NCBI GenBank assembly: GCA_043775355.1
Contig: JAYVSL010000007.1
Coordinates: forward strand, 1-64,000
Origin: BOG-1363 sp043775355
Lineage (GTDB): Bacteria > Planctomycetota > UBA11346
Reading direction: 5' to 3'
Length of the DNA: 64,000 nt
Below the pieces are notes generated by a model. That model worked only from the letters and a program-made list of their open reading frames with translations. It did not search any database and was not told the origin of the DNA. Made by a program: the position numbers and the translations under genes. Shown here piece by piece: positions 51,242-59,472 of the stretch. How positions within the stretch are numbered: position 1 is the first letter of the stretch; the number at the start of each line of letters is the position of its first letter.

Positions 51242-51826
51242 ATGCCGCTATTCGATATTCCAGTCGTGATGCCCTACCGCTTGAGCGATGATCGCAGCGC
51301 GGCGCTCTTTTCTGTTCAAGTCAATACTGTTGCCAGTAACGAAATCGCCGCCGTTTCTGCAGCAAAAGCGCTCGTCCGTACGCTCGGCATGTTACGACAT
51401 CGTGGCCAAGCGATAGAAGCGCAAGTTGAACGCGCAAAAATTGGTCCGATTGGTCGACAAATCGATGGTCCGTATGCTTATGTCCTGACCCACGGAAATT
51501 TAATTCATCACCTCGATTTTCCCCCACGAATCGACAGCCAATCGGGTGAAGTCATGGGTAACGCTTTTGCGGGTTTAGATCCAAGTTTGCTCTTGGGCGT
51601 GGTTATGGATTGCCACCCACTTACCTACATCAATACCTCGGGATTAGCCAGCATCGCGGCGCATGCCAAACGCATTCAGTTACGTTTATTTCGCATTTCC
51701 GAACCAGTAAACCGGGTTCTGCAAATCGTCGGTCTCGTACAAATGTTACGCATTTTTCCCGATCTCAGGTCTGCCCTCGAAGATCTGAGTCTAGCGCCAG
51801 CGGATGTGCCAGAACCAACGACCTAA
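51242..51826 (+). CDS. STAS-domain protein with unknown N-terminal domain
   Basis: The protein is 194 residues. Residues ~115-185 form a STAS domain (VVMDCHPLTYINTSGLASIA, HAKRIQLRLFRISEPVNRVL and LVQMLRIFPDLRSALEDL). The D-x-S-G/N-T-S-G-L signature of phosphorylatable STAS proteins is matched by YINTSGL, where the Ser/Thr pair is intact. The N-terminal ~110 residues are not recognised. It overlaps the next convergent gene by 3 nt at its 3' end. It could be a target of the receiver-SpoIIE phosphatase at 36190-37383, but the two genes are 14 kb apart. Confidence 0.8.
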   Translation: MPLFDIPVVMPYRLSDDRSAALFSVQVNTVASNEIAAVSAAKALVRTLGMLRHRGQAIEAQVERAKIGPIGRQIDGPYAYVLTHGNLIHHLDFPPRIDSQSGEVMGNAFAGLDPSLLLGVVMDCHPLTYINTSGLASIAAHAKRIQLRLFRISEPVNRVLQIVGLVQMLRIFPDLRSALEDLSLAPADVPEPTT

Positions 51827-53415
51827 TTTACGTTACTCTCGTAGCGAACAAAAGCCGGACCTCCATCGCAGCGCCAACGACGAAACGCCGCTAATACTTG
51901 CCCACGAGAGACTTTCAGCGACGCGGTCAGCATACCGTTTTCTACGCTCATATGTTGATGCATGATATAAAGCGCGGTGATGCGCTGATAGGGTACCGCT
52001 TGTGCTGCATTTACCGCGTCTATTGCCGCCCAAATCTCTGCTGATGCACGGCCCGTTTGCGCTTCGATCACGGCGATTAATTCAGGCTCTGCTGCCACGA
52101 CTGCATGCAAAATTGCCGGATGAGTATGCAGCGCTGCCTCTAAAGCTGCTGCGCAAACTTTCTCGCCATTGCCCAGTTTTAACTGGTGATCAGCACGTCC
52201 ACGCAGTCGCAATCCACCCTCGCTCCACGCACCGAGATCTCCCGTATCCAATACACCATCACATAAAGTCGGCGTCGGTTGACGAAAATAACCAGCCATC
52301 ACGTTAGGACCACGCACCAGAATTCGCCCGTCGCCTTGCCTCACTCCGACCGTTACTCCGGCGATCGGCCAGCCAACGATTCCTTCACGTCCAATTCCTG
52401 GGCGGGTTAACGTACAACTGGGACTGGTCTCCGTCAGGCCCCAACCTTCACAAATAGGAATGTTTCGTTGTGCATACCATTGCCGTAGATCGTCCGGCAT
52501 TGGCGCGCCCGCTGTAAAGGCCCAGCGCAGCGAGCCGCCGCGGACGAAGAGATTCTCCGCCGCCGCCAACGCGTGGATCTTTGGAACGCTAAAAAAAACA
52601 GTCGGTGCTACCGCACGAATGGTGGTGATGAGTCGCTGCCGATCGCGTCCACCGCCAGGAACAACGGTCAGGTGCGCACCACGGCACAACGACCACAATC
52701 GCTCAGCCAAGCCGCCGAAACTATGATGCCACGGTAAATAAGCGGCGAGTCGATCGCCCGGACCAATTTCTGGCCAATGCAGTCCGAATGCCGCTTGCTG
52801 ACTCGCCAGATTATCATGCGTCAAAATCACGCCACGCGGCACGCCGGTGCTGCCGCTGGTGAATTGGATAACGCAGGGATCATCTGCTTTTACCACGCGA
52901 TCTTTGCGCTGGCGATGACCAGATGACGCCGACCACAGATCGACTGAGGATTGTTTTACTATGCTGACTGGCACCGCCTGCGCGATCTGTGGATCGTCTA
53001 CCACCGCTATCTGCGGTTCTACTCGCATCAGCAGTTCGGCAATTCGTTGCGCGCCAAACCCCAAAAAAATCGGCACGGCAACCGCGCCCAAACGCCAACA
53101 CGCCAACTCCGCCACCAAATGTACCAAGCCATTGCCAACCAAAATGGCACAACGACCACCGACAGGCAAATGCGCTGACCAAGCCGCTGCGACCTGTGCT
53201 GACCAGGCATTCAAATCACTCCACGTCGCTGTTCGATTACCGTCACTCACCACCGGTGCGGTGGGAAAACGTCGCAGACAATCCGCGATTAATTCAGGAA
53301 CCGTCGTTGGACGTGCGCTCGGCAAAGGCGGACCGCTGCGCCAGTCAATGGGCGACGACGGCTGACCGCTGCGATGGTGTTCAGTATTTCCGTGCAAAGA
53401 CTCGAACGCCGTCAT
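51823..53415 (-). CDS. AMP-dependent acyl-CoA/acid ligase
   Basis: The protein is 530 residues. ANL-superfamily motifs: A3 core FTSGSTGVPRGVILTH, A5 GWGLTETSPSCTL, A7-A8 GVLDTGDLGAWSEGG then RLRGRADHQLKLGNGEKV, and a C-terminal domain. The terminal catalytic Lys (A10) region, ENGMLTASLKVSRGQV, carries Lys in the expected place. It adenylates a carboxylic acid and probably forms a CoA or ACP thioester. It is divergent from the ketosynthase gene by 112 nt and sits with an acyl-carrier protein, so it could load that pathway. It overlaps the STAS gene end by 3 nt. Confidence 0.88.
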   Translation of the reverse strand: MTAFESLHGNTEHHRSGQPSSPIDWRSGPPLPSARPTTVPELIADCLRRFPTAPVVSDGNRTATWSDLNAWSAQVAAAWSAHLPVGGRCAILVGNGLVHLVAELACWRLGAVAVPIFLGFGAQRIAELLMRVEPQIAVVDDPQIAQAVPVSIVKQSSVDLWSASSGHRQRKDRVVKADDPCVIQFTSGSTGVPRGVILTHDNLASQQAAFGLHWPEIGPGDRLAAYLPWHHSFGGLAERLWSLCRGAHLTVVPGGGRDRQRLITTIRAVAPTVFFSVPKIHALAAAENLFVRGGSLRWAFTAGAPMPDDLRQWYAQRNIPICEGWGLTETSPSCTLTRPGIGREGIVGWPIAGVTVGVRQGDGRILVRGPNVMAGYFRQPTPTLCDGVLDTGDLGAWSEGGLRLRGRADHQLKLGNGEKVCAAALEAALHTHPAILHAVVAAEPELIAVIEAQTGRASAEIWAAIDAVNAAQAVPYQRITALYIMHQHMSVENGMLTASLKVSRGQVLAAFRRWRCDGGPAFVRYESNVN

Positions 53416-53527
53416 GGGAGGTTCGTCCTCGTATCAACGTTACGAGCAAATGCGATGACGCATCATCGCTGACAAGCACCGATGAGCACAACCTTGCGAC
53501 CGGATACTTGCACGCGACTCTGCCACG

Positions 53528-55150
53528 ATGCCCCGCATTTCCGGTATCGCACTGCGTAGCGCCCACGGTGATCTGACGCAAACATTACATGCGCTCGATG
53601 ATGGCCATGGCGATCCCGCTGTGCTCAACGATGAGCTTATTCCCCTAATGCTGGCCGTAGCGCGTGAAGCCCTCGGCGCAGCTTCTGTGGATCACGTAAT
53701 CGTGGCCACCACCAAAGGCGATCTGGCTCGCTGGTGTGCACATTTATCAGGCGAACATTTCACTGGCGACGGCGGGCCAGCATGGGTCGCGCAGCAGCTC
53801 GCTGTGGCGCTCGGCACAAACGGCTTTGCGATCAGCGGCGCATGCGCCAGCGGCCCCCTCGCGCTTGCGGTCGCTGCTCGTGGAATTCTTTCCGGACGTT
53901 GGCGACGAGTGGTCGTCATTGGAGCCGATCGTATAACGCCATTTATTCGCGAAGGATTCGCTGCGCTTAAAGCCATTGATCCGCTGCGCTGTCGCCCGTT
54001 CGATGCGCAGCGTGCGGGATTACGTTTAGGTGAAACCATCGCCGCTGTCGTGATTGAAAAAGTGATGGAAAAAGTACTGGAACCAGAGCGAGGGAAAAAA
54101 TCTGAACACAGCGATAACTCCATCAATTCCGCTTTGTTTTTACAAGGTTGGGCTGGCGGCATGGACGCCAATCATCTCACCGGACCAACTCGTGATGGAA
54201 GCGGTCTGGCGCGCACGTTACGCTCCGCACTTCATCGCGCGAAGGTTGACCATCCGGCACTCGTCATCGGACACGGCACCGGCACCCGCTACAATGATGA
54301 CAGCGAAAGCTTGGCATATGTCAGCGTTTGCGCACAGACGCCGGTAACTGGTTTTAAAGGAATGCTCGGTCACAGCCTTGGTGCCTGTGGTGTCAGCGAG
54401 CTCGCACTGGCAGTTCGCATCCGACAACGCGACCGCACGCCTGGTTGCGCGAATCTCCAACTCGTCGGATGTGCCGGTTCTATTCAGCTGCTGACACCTG
54501 GGACGCATGCACTCGCACCCGGAGCCATCCTAATGGCCAATGCTGGCTTTGGCGGCATTAACGGCGCAGTGGTATTGGGCTCACAGCCGCCATCCGAATT
54601 ACGTGTTTGCACGCCACAACTTTCCGCCTGGGCGCGACTCGACGCGAAAGGCTGGCAACGTCAAAGGATCAGCGATATCCAAGATCACGGCGTGTGGAAA
54701 GAACCCGGCGACCACGACCATCTGCCACGTCTTTCTGCTCGCTGTGTCCTTGGCCGGGTCGAAGCCAACTGGGGACGCATGGATCTTGCATGTCGCGCCT
54801 TCGTCGCGCTCGGACATCTTCTTGGACCATTACCTGCGGACTGCGCACTGATGCTCGCGACGCACAGCGGCTCAGCTGCTTCCGATCGCCTCCATGATCA
54901 AGCGGTACACGCAGGAGCCGTCGATCCGCAGCGTTTCCCGTATACGTTACCAACCACGCCGATTGGCGAGGCAAGTATTCGCCTGGGCGTACGTGGACCT
55001 GGGATGAGCGTCCATGGCGCTGATGAGAAAATGGTCCAAGCATTAGCTCACGATCTCTTAGCCGATGGTATTCCCGGTGTGCTCATCGCCTGGATTGAAG
55101 CCGATCGTCCGCCACACGTCGCCCATGCACAGTGGTGGACCGCTGTATAA
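53528..55150 (+). CDS. Beta-ketoacyl synthase with a C-terminal ketosynthase-like domain
   Basis: The protein is 540 residues. Residues ~1-370 are a condensing enzyme with the Cys-His-His triad: Cys106 in SGACASGP, His249 in IGHGTGT and His282 in LGHSLGA. Residues ~395-540 resemble the N-terminal half of a second ketosynthase (CALMLATHSGSAASDRLHD, then FPYTLPTTPIGEASIRLGV), as in two-part synthases of aryl-polyene-type clusters, but the second unit stops before an active-site Cys. The first unit condenses an acyl chain with malonyl-ACP; the second may act as a partner or chain-length domain. No Shine-Dalgarno; ACP follows within 66 nt. Confidence 0.85.
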   Translation: MPRISGIALRSAHGDLTQTLHALDDGHGDPAVLNDELIPLMLAVAREALGAASVDHVIVATTKGDLARWCAHLSGEHFTGDGGPAWVAQQLAVALGTNGFAISGACASGPLALAVAARGILSGRWRRVVVIGADRITPFIREGFAALKAIDPLRCRPFDAQRAGLRLGETIAAVVIEKVMEKVLEPERGKKSEHSDNSINSALFLQGWAGGMDANHLTGPTRDGSGLARTLRSALHRAKVDHPALVIGHGTGTRYNDDSESLAYVSVCAQTPVTGFKGMLGHSLGACGVSELALAVRIRQRDRTPGCANLQLVGCAGSIQLLTPGTHALAPGAILMANAGFGGINGAVVLGSQPPSELRVCTPQLSAWARLDAKGWQRQRISDIQDHGVWKEPGDHDHLPRLSARCVLGRVEANWGRMDLACRAFVALGHLLGPLPADCALMLATHSGSAASDRLHDQAVHAGAVDPQRFPYTLPTTPIGEASIRLGVRGPGMSVHGADEKMVQALAHDLLADGIPGVLIAWIEADRPPHVAHAQWWTAV

Positions 55151-55216
55151 ATCGTGTTTTTTCGACAAGAGCGAAACAGACCTCGTCACCCTTGCGTGAT
55201 GAGGTGACGCCCTACC

Positions 55217-55498
55217 GTGACCACGATGAACGAGAGCCAGCAACGCTTAGCCCAACATGTTATCTCTGGTCTGAATTTGGAGGACATCACGCCCGCCGAT
55301 ATTGATCCGCAAGCGCCTTTATTTGGCGAAGGACTTGGCTTGGATAGTATCGACGCTCTTGAATTAGCCGTCATCGTCGAACGCTCTTATGGTATTCGCA
55401 TTCCCAATATGGACGTCGGTAAAACGGCCTTCGCAAGCATCGCTGCGCTCGATGCCTTCATCAATTCACAGCCAGCTAAGCCCGCCGCCGCGCCATGA
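55217..55498 (+). CDS. Acyl carrier protein
   Basis: The protein is 93 residues. The phosphopantetheine-accepting Ser44 lies in GLDSIDALEL, the loop variant of the canonical DSL. The N-terminus QQRLAQHVISGLNLEDITPA and helix III region ALDAFI fit an ACP, with a Pro/Ala tail. It carries the growing chain for the ketosynthase just upstream. GTG at 55217 is chosen because GAGGTGA lies 10 nt upstream; an ATG at 55226 is the alternative. Its stop overlaps the next start (ATGA). Confidence 0.9.
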   Translation: MTTMNESQQRLAQHVISGLNLEDITPADIDPQAPLFGEGLGLDSIDALELAVIVERSYGIRIPNMDVGKTAFASIAALDAFINSQPAKPAAAP

Positions 55499-55956
55499 TT
55501 CACGACACCTTGGCCAACGCGAAGCGTTACCAACATTTGCATCCGCTATTTCCTTTGGCTTTCGCTTGGTGCCAGCAGCCGGAACACCTCGCCAAACCCG
55601 ATGGTCGCTATCCCATCCAAGGCGACGATTTATTCGTGATCGTCGAATCCGGTCCCACCATCGTCGCTCAGCATAAACGATTTGAATCGCATCGCCGCTA
55701 CATCGACATCCAAATCAATTTGAAAGGCCCGGAAATCATGGAATGGATGCCGCGTGCGGCGCTTACTCTTGGTGAAGATTTCAAACCGGACAACGATATT
55801 TGTTTTTATCAGCAACCAGCAGATTTGCCCACACGACTGATGGTGCGTCCACAAGAATTTGCGATTTTCTGGCCAGAAGACGCGCACAAACCGTGCTGCA
55901 ATCCTGGGGATGCTTCGGTGTCATACCGCAAGTTGGTGTTTAAAGTCGCGGTTTAG
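55495..55956 (+). CDS. YhcH/YjgK/YiaL family protein (EbgC-like cupin)
   Basis: The protein is 153 residues. YhcH/DUF386 landmarks: GRYPIQGDDLFVIVE, FESHRRYIDIQINLKGPEIM and VRPQEFAIFWPEDAHKPCCN. The last contains the His/Glu metal-site region of this cupin family. Members are anomerases or aldose-binding proteins (for example NanQ, EbgC). The gene overlaps the ACP stop by 4 nt, so it is translated with it; a sugar-linked step in the ketosynthase pathway is possible but unproven. Confidence 0.82.
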   Translation: MIHDTLANAKRYQHLHPLFPLAFAWCQQPEHLAKPDGRYPIQGDDLFVIVESGPTIVAQHKRFESHRRYIDIQINLKGPEIMEWMPRAALTLGEDFKPDNDICFYQQPADLPTRLMVRPQEFAIFWPEDAHKPCCNPGDASVSYRKLVFKVAV

Positions 55957-56211
55957 AAGCTGATGCTTCGTCACAGCCCTAACGCAAATTTCTGCCGTGA
56001 TGAACTTCGGTTTTGTACGCGACATCGCCGAACGATCCTGTTGTTCGTGCCCGATACTCTGCAACCCATAGTCCCCTGCCTTATTTCTTTGCCAAAGAAC
56101 GGCTCAGCGATTCCACGCAGGGATAACACGGTGGATCAGCGAACAGATCCAAGACGACTGACGCCCAGGCGGTGACTGGCAGGCGGGGTGAAACTATGTC
56201 ATAACTCAGCC

Positions 56212-58380
56212 ATGACTGCTGACGACCATGACCTGAAACCGACTCGCGAAATTCCCACCGTTCCCACCGGGCCCGATGCCACCAGATCAACCTCGCCACC
56301 AGTAGATCCCCAAATTCACCATGCTCAAAAGTCCCATGTCGAAAACGCGGCGCGACCAATAAGCGAACAAGCGACCATCCCACTCGAACCGCACGCGACC
56401 GTGCCGACAGATTTAGCACCGACACAAGGAACACTGTCAACCATCGCGCTGCACCTGGGTGTAAGCATCGCGCCTGCACCGCGTCCCATCCCAGAAGTGA
56501 TTGGTGGCTACCGACGTTTAAAGCCACTTGGTAGCGGCGGCATGGCGCAAGTATTTGAAGGCGAACATACCACCCTTGGACGCAAGGTCGCGCTCAAATT
56601 ATTAAAACCAAATATTGCCGATAGCGCCGATTTTAATTTACGCTTCCTGCGCGAATCACATGCCATGGCGCAGGTCGACCACCCCAACGTCGTGGCTATT
56701 TATGACGCCGGTGAAGTCGATGGCATTATGTATATGGCGCTGGAATTAGTGACCGGTGGCGACTTACATAAATTGATAAAACGCCGTGGACACATTGCCG
56801 TCGATGACGCATTGCGTTGGATCAGCGGCTGCGCGAAAGGACTTCAGGCGATCTATGAAGCGGGACTGGTGCACCGCGATATCAAGCCCGCCAACATTTT
56901 TCTCGATCGCGATGGCACGCCAAAAATTGGTGACCTTGGTTTAGCGCGCGCCGCCGATGGTGAAGATCGCATGACCATGACCGGCAGCAGTTGGGGCACG
57001 CCCAGCTATATGTCGCCAGAACAGATTAAGGGCGTCGCTGACCTCGATATTCGCGCCGACATTTACTCACTCGGCGCAACCCTTTACACGTTGCTGATTG
57101 GCGTCGAACCGTTTGTCGGCGAGACCAGCTACGTCATTACCCACAAGGTCATGACCGAGCCGCCGCCCGATCCACGTACTCACGACAAAACCATTCCGGC
57201 ACAGGTTGCGGCGATCGTCGCCAAGTCGATGGCGAAAGATCGAAATAATCGTTACCAAACCCCGAAAGAAATGCTGGAAGATCTTGAGCGCGCACGCGGT
57301 GGCCAACGGCTGCTTCATTCCGCCGCTGTTGCGCTCGCCCCAACGGCGCCCAAAGCGATTTCATCGCAGGGCGAAATCGCTGCGGCAATGATCGCCGGGG
57401 CCAAACAAAATAGCGCAAAAACCGTCACGCGCGCGCAAGGAATCGATCCCAACGTTTTCAAAATTATCGCTTTCTTAGTGGTGATTGGAATTCTCTACCT
57501 TGCCTGGTATTCGATGCAGGGAATGTCCTTCGGCGATAAACCAAAAGAAAATAACGAGCTGCCATGGGCAAAAACCATCAGTATTGATGGCCAGGGACGC
57601 TACGCCGATGTTACCATCGGTTCCCATGCCGTGCGCTTACGCTTTTGCCCGCCAGCAACATTTTATGTTGGTAGTCCAGCAGATGAAGCTGGACGACAAG
57701 CGTGGGAAAACCGTCATCAAGTAACCATGTCGCACGGCTTCTGGATGCTCTCTACTGAAGTGACCCAAGGGCTCTACCAAAAAATCATGAACAGCAATCC
57801 AAGTAGCACCCAAGGGGTGAACTTGCCGGTCGAAGGACTCTCTGTGGAAGAAGCGCAGGCCTTCTGCACCAAACTCGCCGAGCACGGGATTCCTGGCGCG
57901 CGATTACCGACAGAACACGAATGGGAATACGCTTGCCGCGCAGGCGACACTGGCCCGTTCTCCGCCAAACCAACGCCCACTGAACAAGGCCTCATGGCGC
58001 CACCAGATTTAGTGCAGCTATGGCGCACGACGCCTGAGGACGAGGCTGACGCTGCTGCGCTGCGCTGGGTCGCTCAACATGTCGCCGATGGTGAACTTGG
58101 CATAAAGCCCGTGGGAAAACTGGCGCCCAATCGCTTCGGACTTTTCGACCTGCATGGCAACGTTCTGGAATGGTGCAGCGATCATTGGGATGGTCATTCG
58201 CCCTATGCCGAAAGCGGCCAAGTCGAAAAATCGACGGTTGGTGAACTCACCCTCGCGCGCGGTGGATGCTGGTTTTATCCACCTGAACGCTGTCGCAGCG
58301 CCACTCGCCTGGGGCTTCCAAGCACTGCAACGCTCAACTTTGTCGGCTTCAGATTTGTCGTGCCGGATGAGGGGAAATAG
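56212..58380 (+). CDS. Ser/Thr kinase-transmembrane-SUMF1 fusion protein
   Basis: The protein is 722 residues. A Pro/Thr-rich disordered start (~1-95) leads to a kinase domain (~100-370): GSGGMAQVFEG, Lys in VALKLL, catalytic loop HRDIKPANI (Asp223) and DLG at 241-243 in place of DFG. A membrane span (FKIIAFLVVIGILYLAW, ~416-433) follows, then a formylglycine-generating-enzyme (SUMF1) domain (~475-720) with LSTEVTQGLYQ, RLPTEHEWEYACR and FGLFDLHGNVLEWCSDHW. With the kinase inside, the SUMF1 domain would face outside, as a sensor or glycan/sulfatase-like binding domain. Start MTADDHD at 56212; no clear Shine-Dalgarno. Confidence 0.88.
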   Translation: MTADDHDLKPTREIPTVPTGPDATRSTSPPVDPQIHHAQKSHVENAARPISEQATIPLEPHATVPTDLAPTQGTLSTIALHLGVSIAPAPRPIPEVIGGYRRLKPLGSGGMAQVFEGEHTTLGRKVALKLLKPNIADSADFNLRFLRESHAMAQVDHPNVVAIYDAGEVDGIMYMALELVTGGDLHKLIKRRGHIAVDDALRWISGCAKGLQAIYEAGLVHRDIKPANIFLDRDGTPKIGDLGLARAADGEDRMTMTGSSWGTPSYMSPEQIKGVADLDIRADIYSLGATLYTLLIGVEPFVGETSYVITHKVMTEPPPDPRTHDKTIPAQVAAIVAKSMAKDRNNRYQTPKEMLEDLERARGGQRLLHSAAVALAPTAPKAISSQGEIAAAMIAGAKQNSAKTVTRAQGIDPNVFKIIAFLVVIGILYLAWYSMQGMSFGDKPKENNELPWAKTISIDGQGRYADVTIGSHAVRLRFCPPATFYVGSPADEAGRQAWENRHQVTMSHGFWMLSTEVTQGLYQKIMNSNPSSTQGVNLPVEGLSVEEAQAFCTKLAEHGIPGARLPTEHEWEYACRAGDTGPFSAKPTPTEQGLMAPPDLVQLWRTTPEDEADAAALRWVAQHVADGELGIKPVGKLAPNRFGLFDLHGNVLEWCSDHWDGHSPYAESGQVEKSTVGELTLARGGCWFYPPERCRSATRLGLPSTATLNFVGFRFVVPDEGK

Positions 58381-58387
58381 ACGCCTT

Positions 58388-59227
58388 TCAGTTTCCTTGA
58401 CGAACGATCTTCAACAGCGCTGAGAAATCTAGTTCACCAAGCCCTTGTTCTGCCGCCGCCGCATACGCACGTTCAACGGTTGCGGTTTCATCGAGGCGTA
58501 AACCAAGACTGGCAGCGTGCCGCAAGGCGAGACGCAAATCTTTATGCATGTGCTTAATAGAAAATTGCGGACTAAAGTCACCGCTCAAAAGTTTAGGCTT
58601 CTTCAGATCGGCGAGTCCGGACTTAGCCACGTTATAATCAAGAGCGTTGAACCACGCCGCTGGGTCAATGCCTGATCGACGAGCGAGCTCAAGTGATTCG
58701 ATCATCGCTTGGTTAAGATTAGCGATTAGCAGATTGAAACTCAACTTGATGGCGCTGGCCTGACCGATGCGACCAATGGGTAAAAGTTGCTTGGCCAACG
58801 CGCGATAAACCACCTCAACTCGTGGCAATACCGCGTGATCATCACCAACGAAAAAAACATTCTGTCGCTGCTCTGCCGCCGGTTTGCTGCCGGTAAACGG
58901 CATATCAAGATACGCCGCACCACGCCCATGAACCGCAGCCGCGTACGCTGCGGTGTCATCAACGCCCACCGTGCTGTGCTGAGCAACCACCAGCCCGGAA
59001 GTCAGCACCGGAATGATGCGTTCTAAGATCGACGCGACCGCTGGCGGATCTGCAACCACGATAGCAATGAGTTCCGCATCGCGCACTGCCGTTACCAAAT
59101 CCGCAGTAAAACCAGGCGCATCAGGCTTAGCACTGCGGTTCCACGTGCGGACCTGATGACCGTCAGCAGTCCAATGACGTGCCCAAACGCTGCCGATAAT
59201 GCCAAGTCCAAGAACGGTGATGCGCAT
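58388..59227 (-). CDS. NAD(P)-dependent beta-hydroxyacid dehydrogenase
   Basis: The protein is 279 residues. Rossmann motif GLGIIGSVWARHW at the N-terminus, the substrate region YLDMPFTGSKPAAE (the D-x-P-V/F-S/T-G motif of 3-hydroxyisobutyrate dehydrogenases) and catalytic Lys in ASAIKLSFNLLIANLNQA. It oxidises a beta-hydroxyacid or reduces the semialdehyde (glyoxylate/tartronate-type or HIBADH-type); the substrate is not determinable. AAGGAA precedes the ATG. It ends 8 nt from the kinase-SUMF1 stop, convergent. Confidence 0.88.
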   Translation of the reverse strand: MRITVLGLGIIGSVWARHWTADGHQVRTWNRSAKPDAPGFTADLVTAVRDAELIAIVVADPPAVASILERIIPVLTSGLVVAQHSTVGVDDTAAYAAAVHGRGAAYLDMPFTGSKPAAEQRQNVFFVGDDHAVLPRVEVVYRALAKQLLPIGRIGQASAIKLSFNLLIANLNQAMIESLELARRSGIDPAAWFNALDYNVAKSGLADLKKPKLLSGDFSPQFSIKHMHKDLRLALRHAASLGLRLDETATVERAYAAAAEQGLGELDFSALLKIVRQGN

Positions 59228-59372
59228 GCGTGAAGTTCCTTAGGCGAGAGTTTCGGAGATTGGCAAAGGTTTTGATGTTCGAAAGACCCGGACCTGCGAA
59301 AGCCTTCGCAGGCGGACGAACTACGTTCTACCGGCTACGCGCTAAGGGCTACGGACAACTACAGTGCCTTCC

Positions 59373-59414
59373 GACATCGGACATCGGACATCAGACATCG
59401 GACATCGGACATAG
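59373..59414. repeat. 7-bp tandem array
   Basis: Six 7-bp units in tandem (GACATCG, GACATCG, GACATCA, GACATCG, GACATCG, GACATAG), ~60 nt upstream of the oxygenase start, in the otherwise gene-free 59228-59472 spacer. Confidence 0.85.
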
Positions 59415-59472
59415 AATGAGATTTGATGAAGATTTATCGCTGAATAAATGATCTTCCATGTGAGCTAAAACC

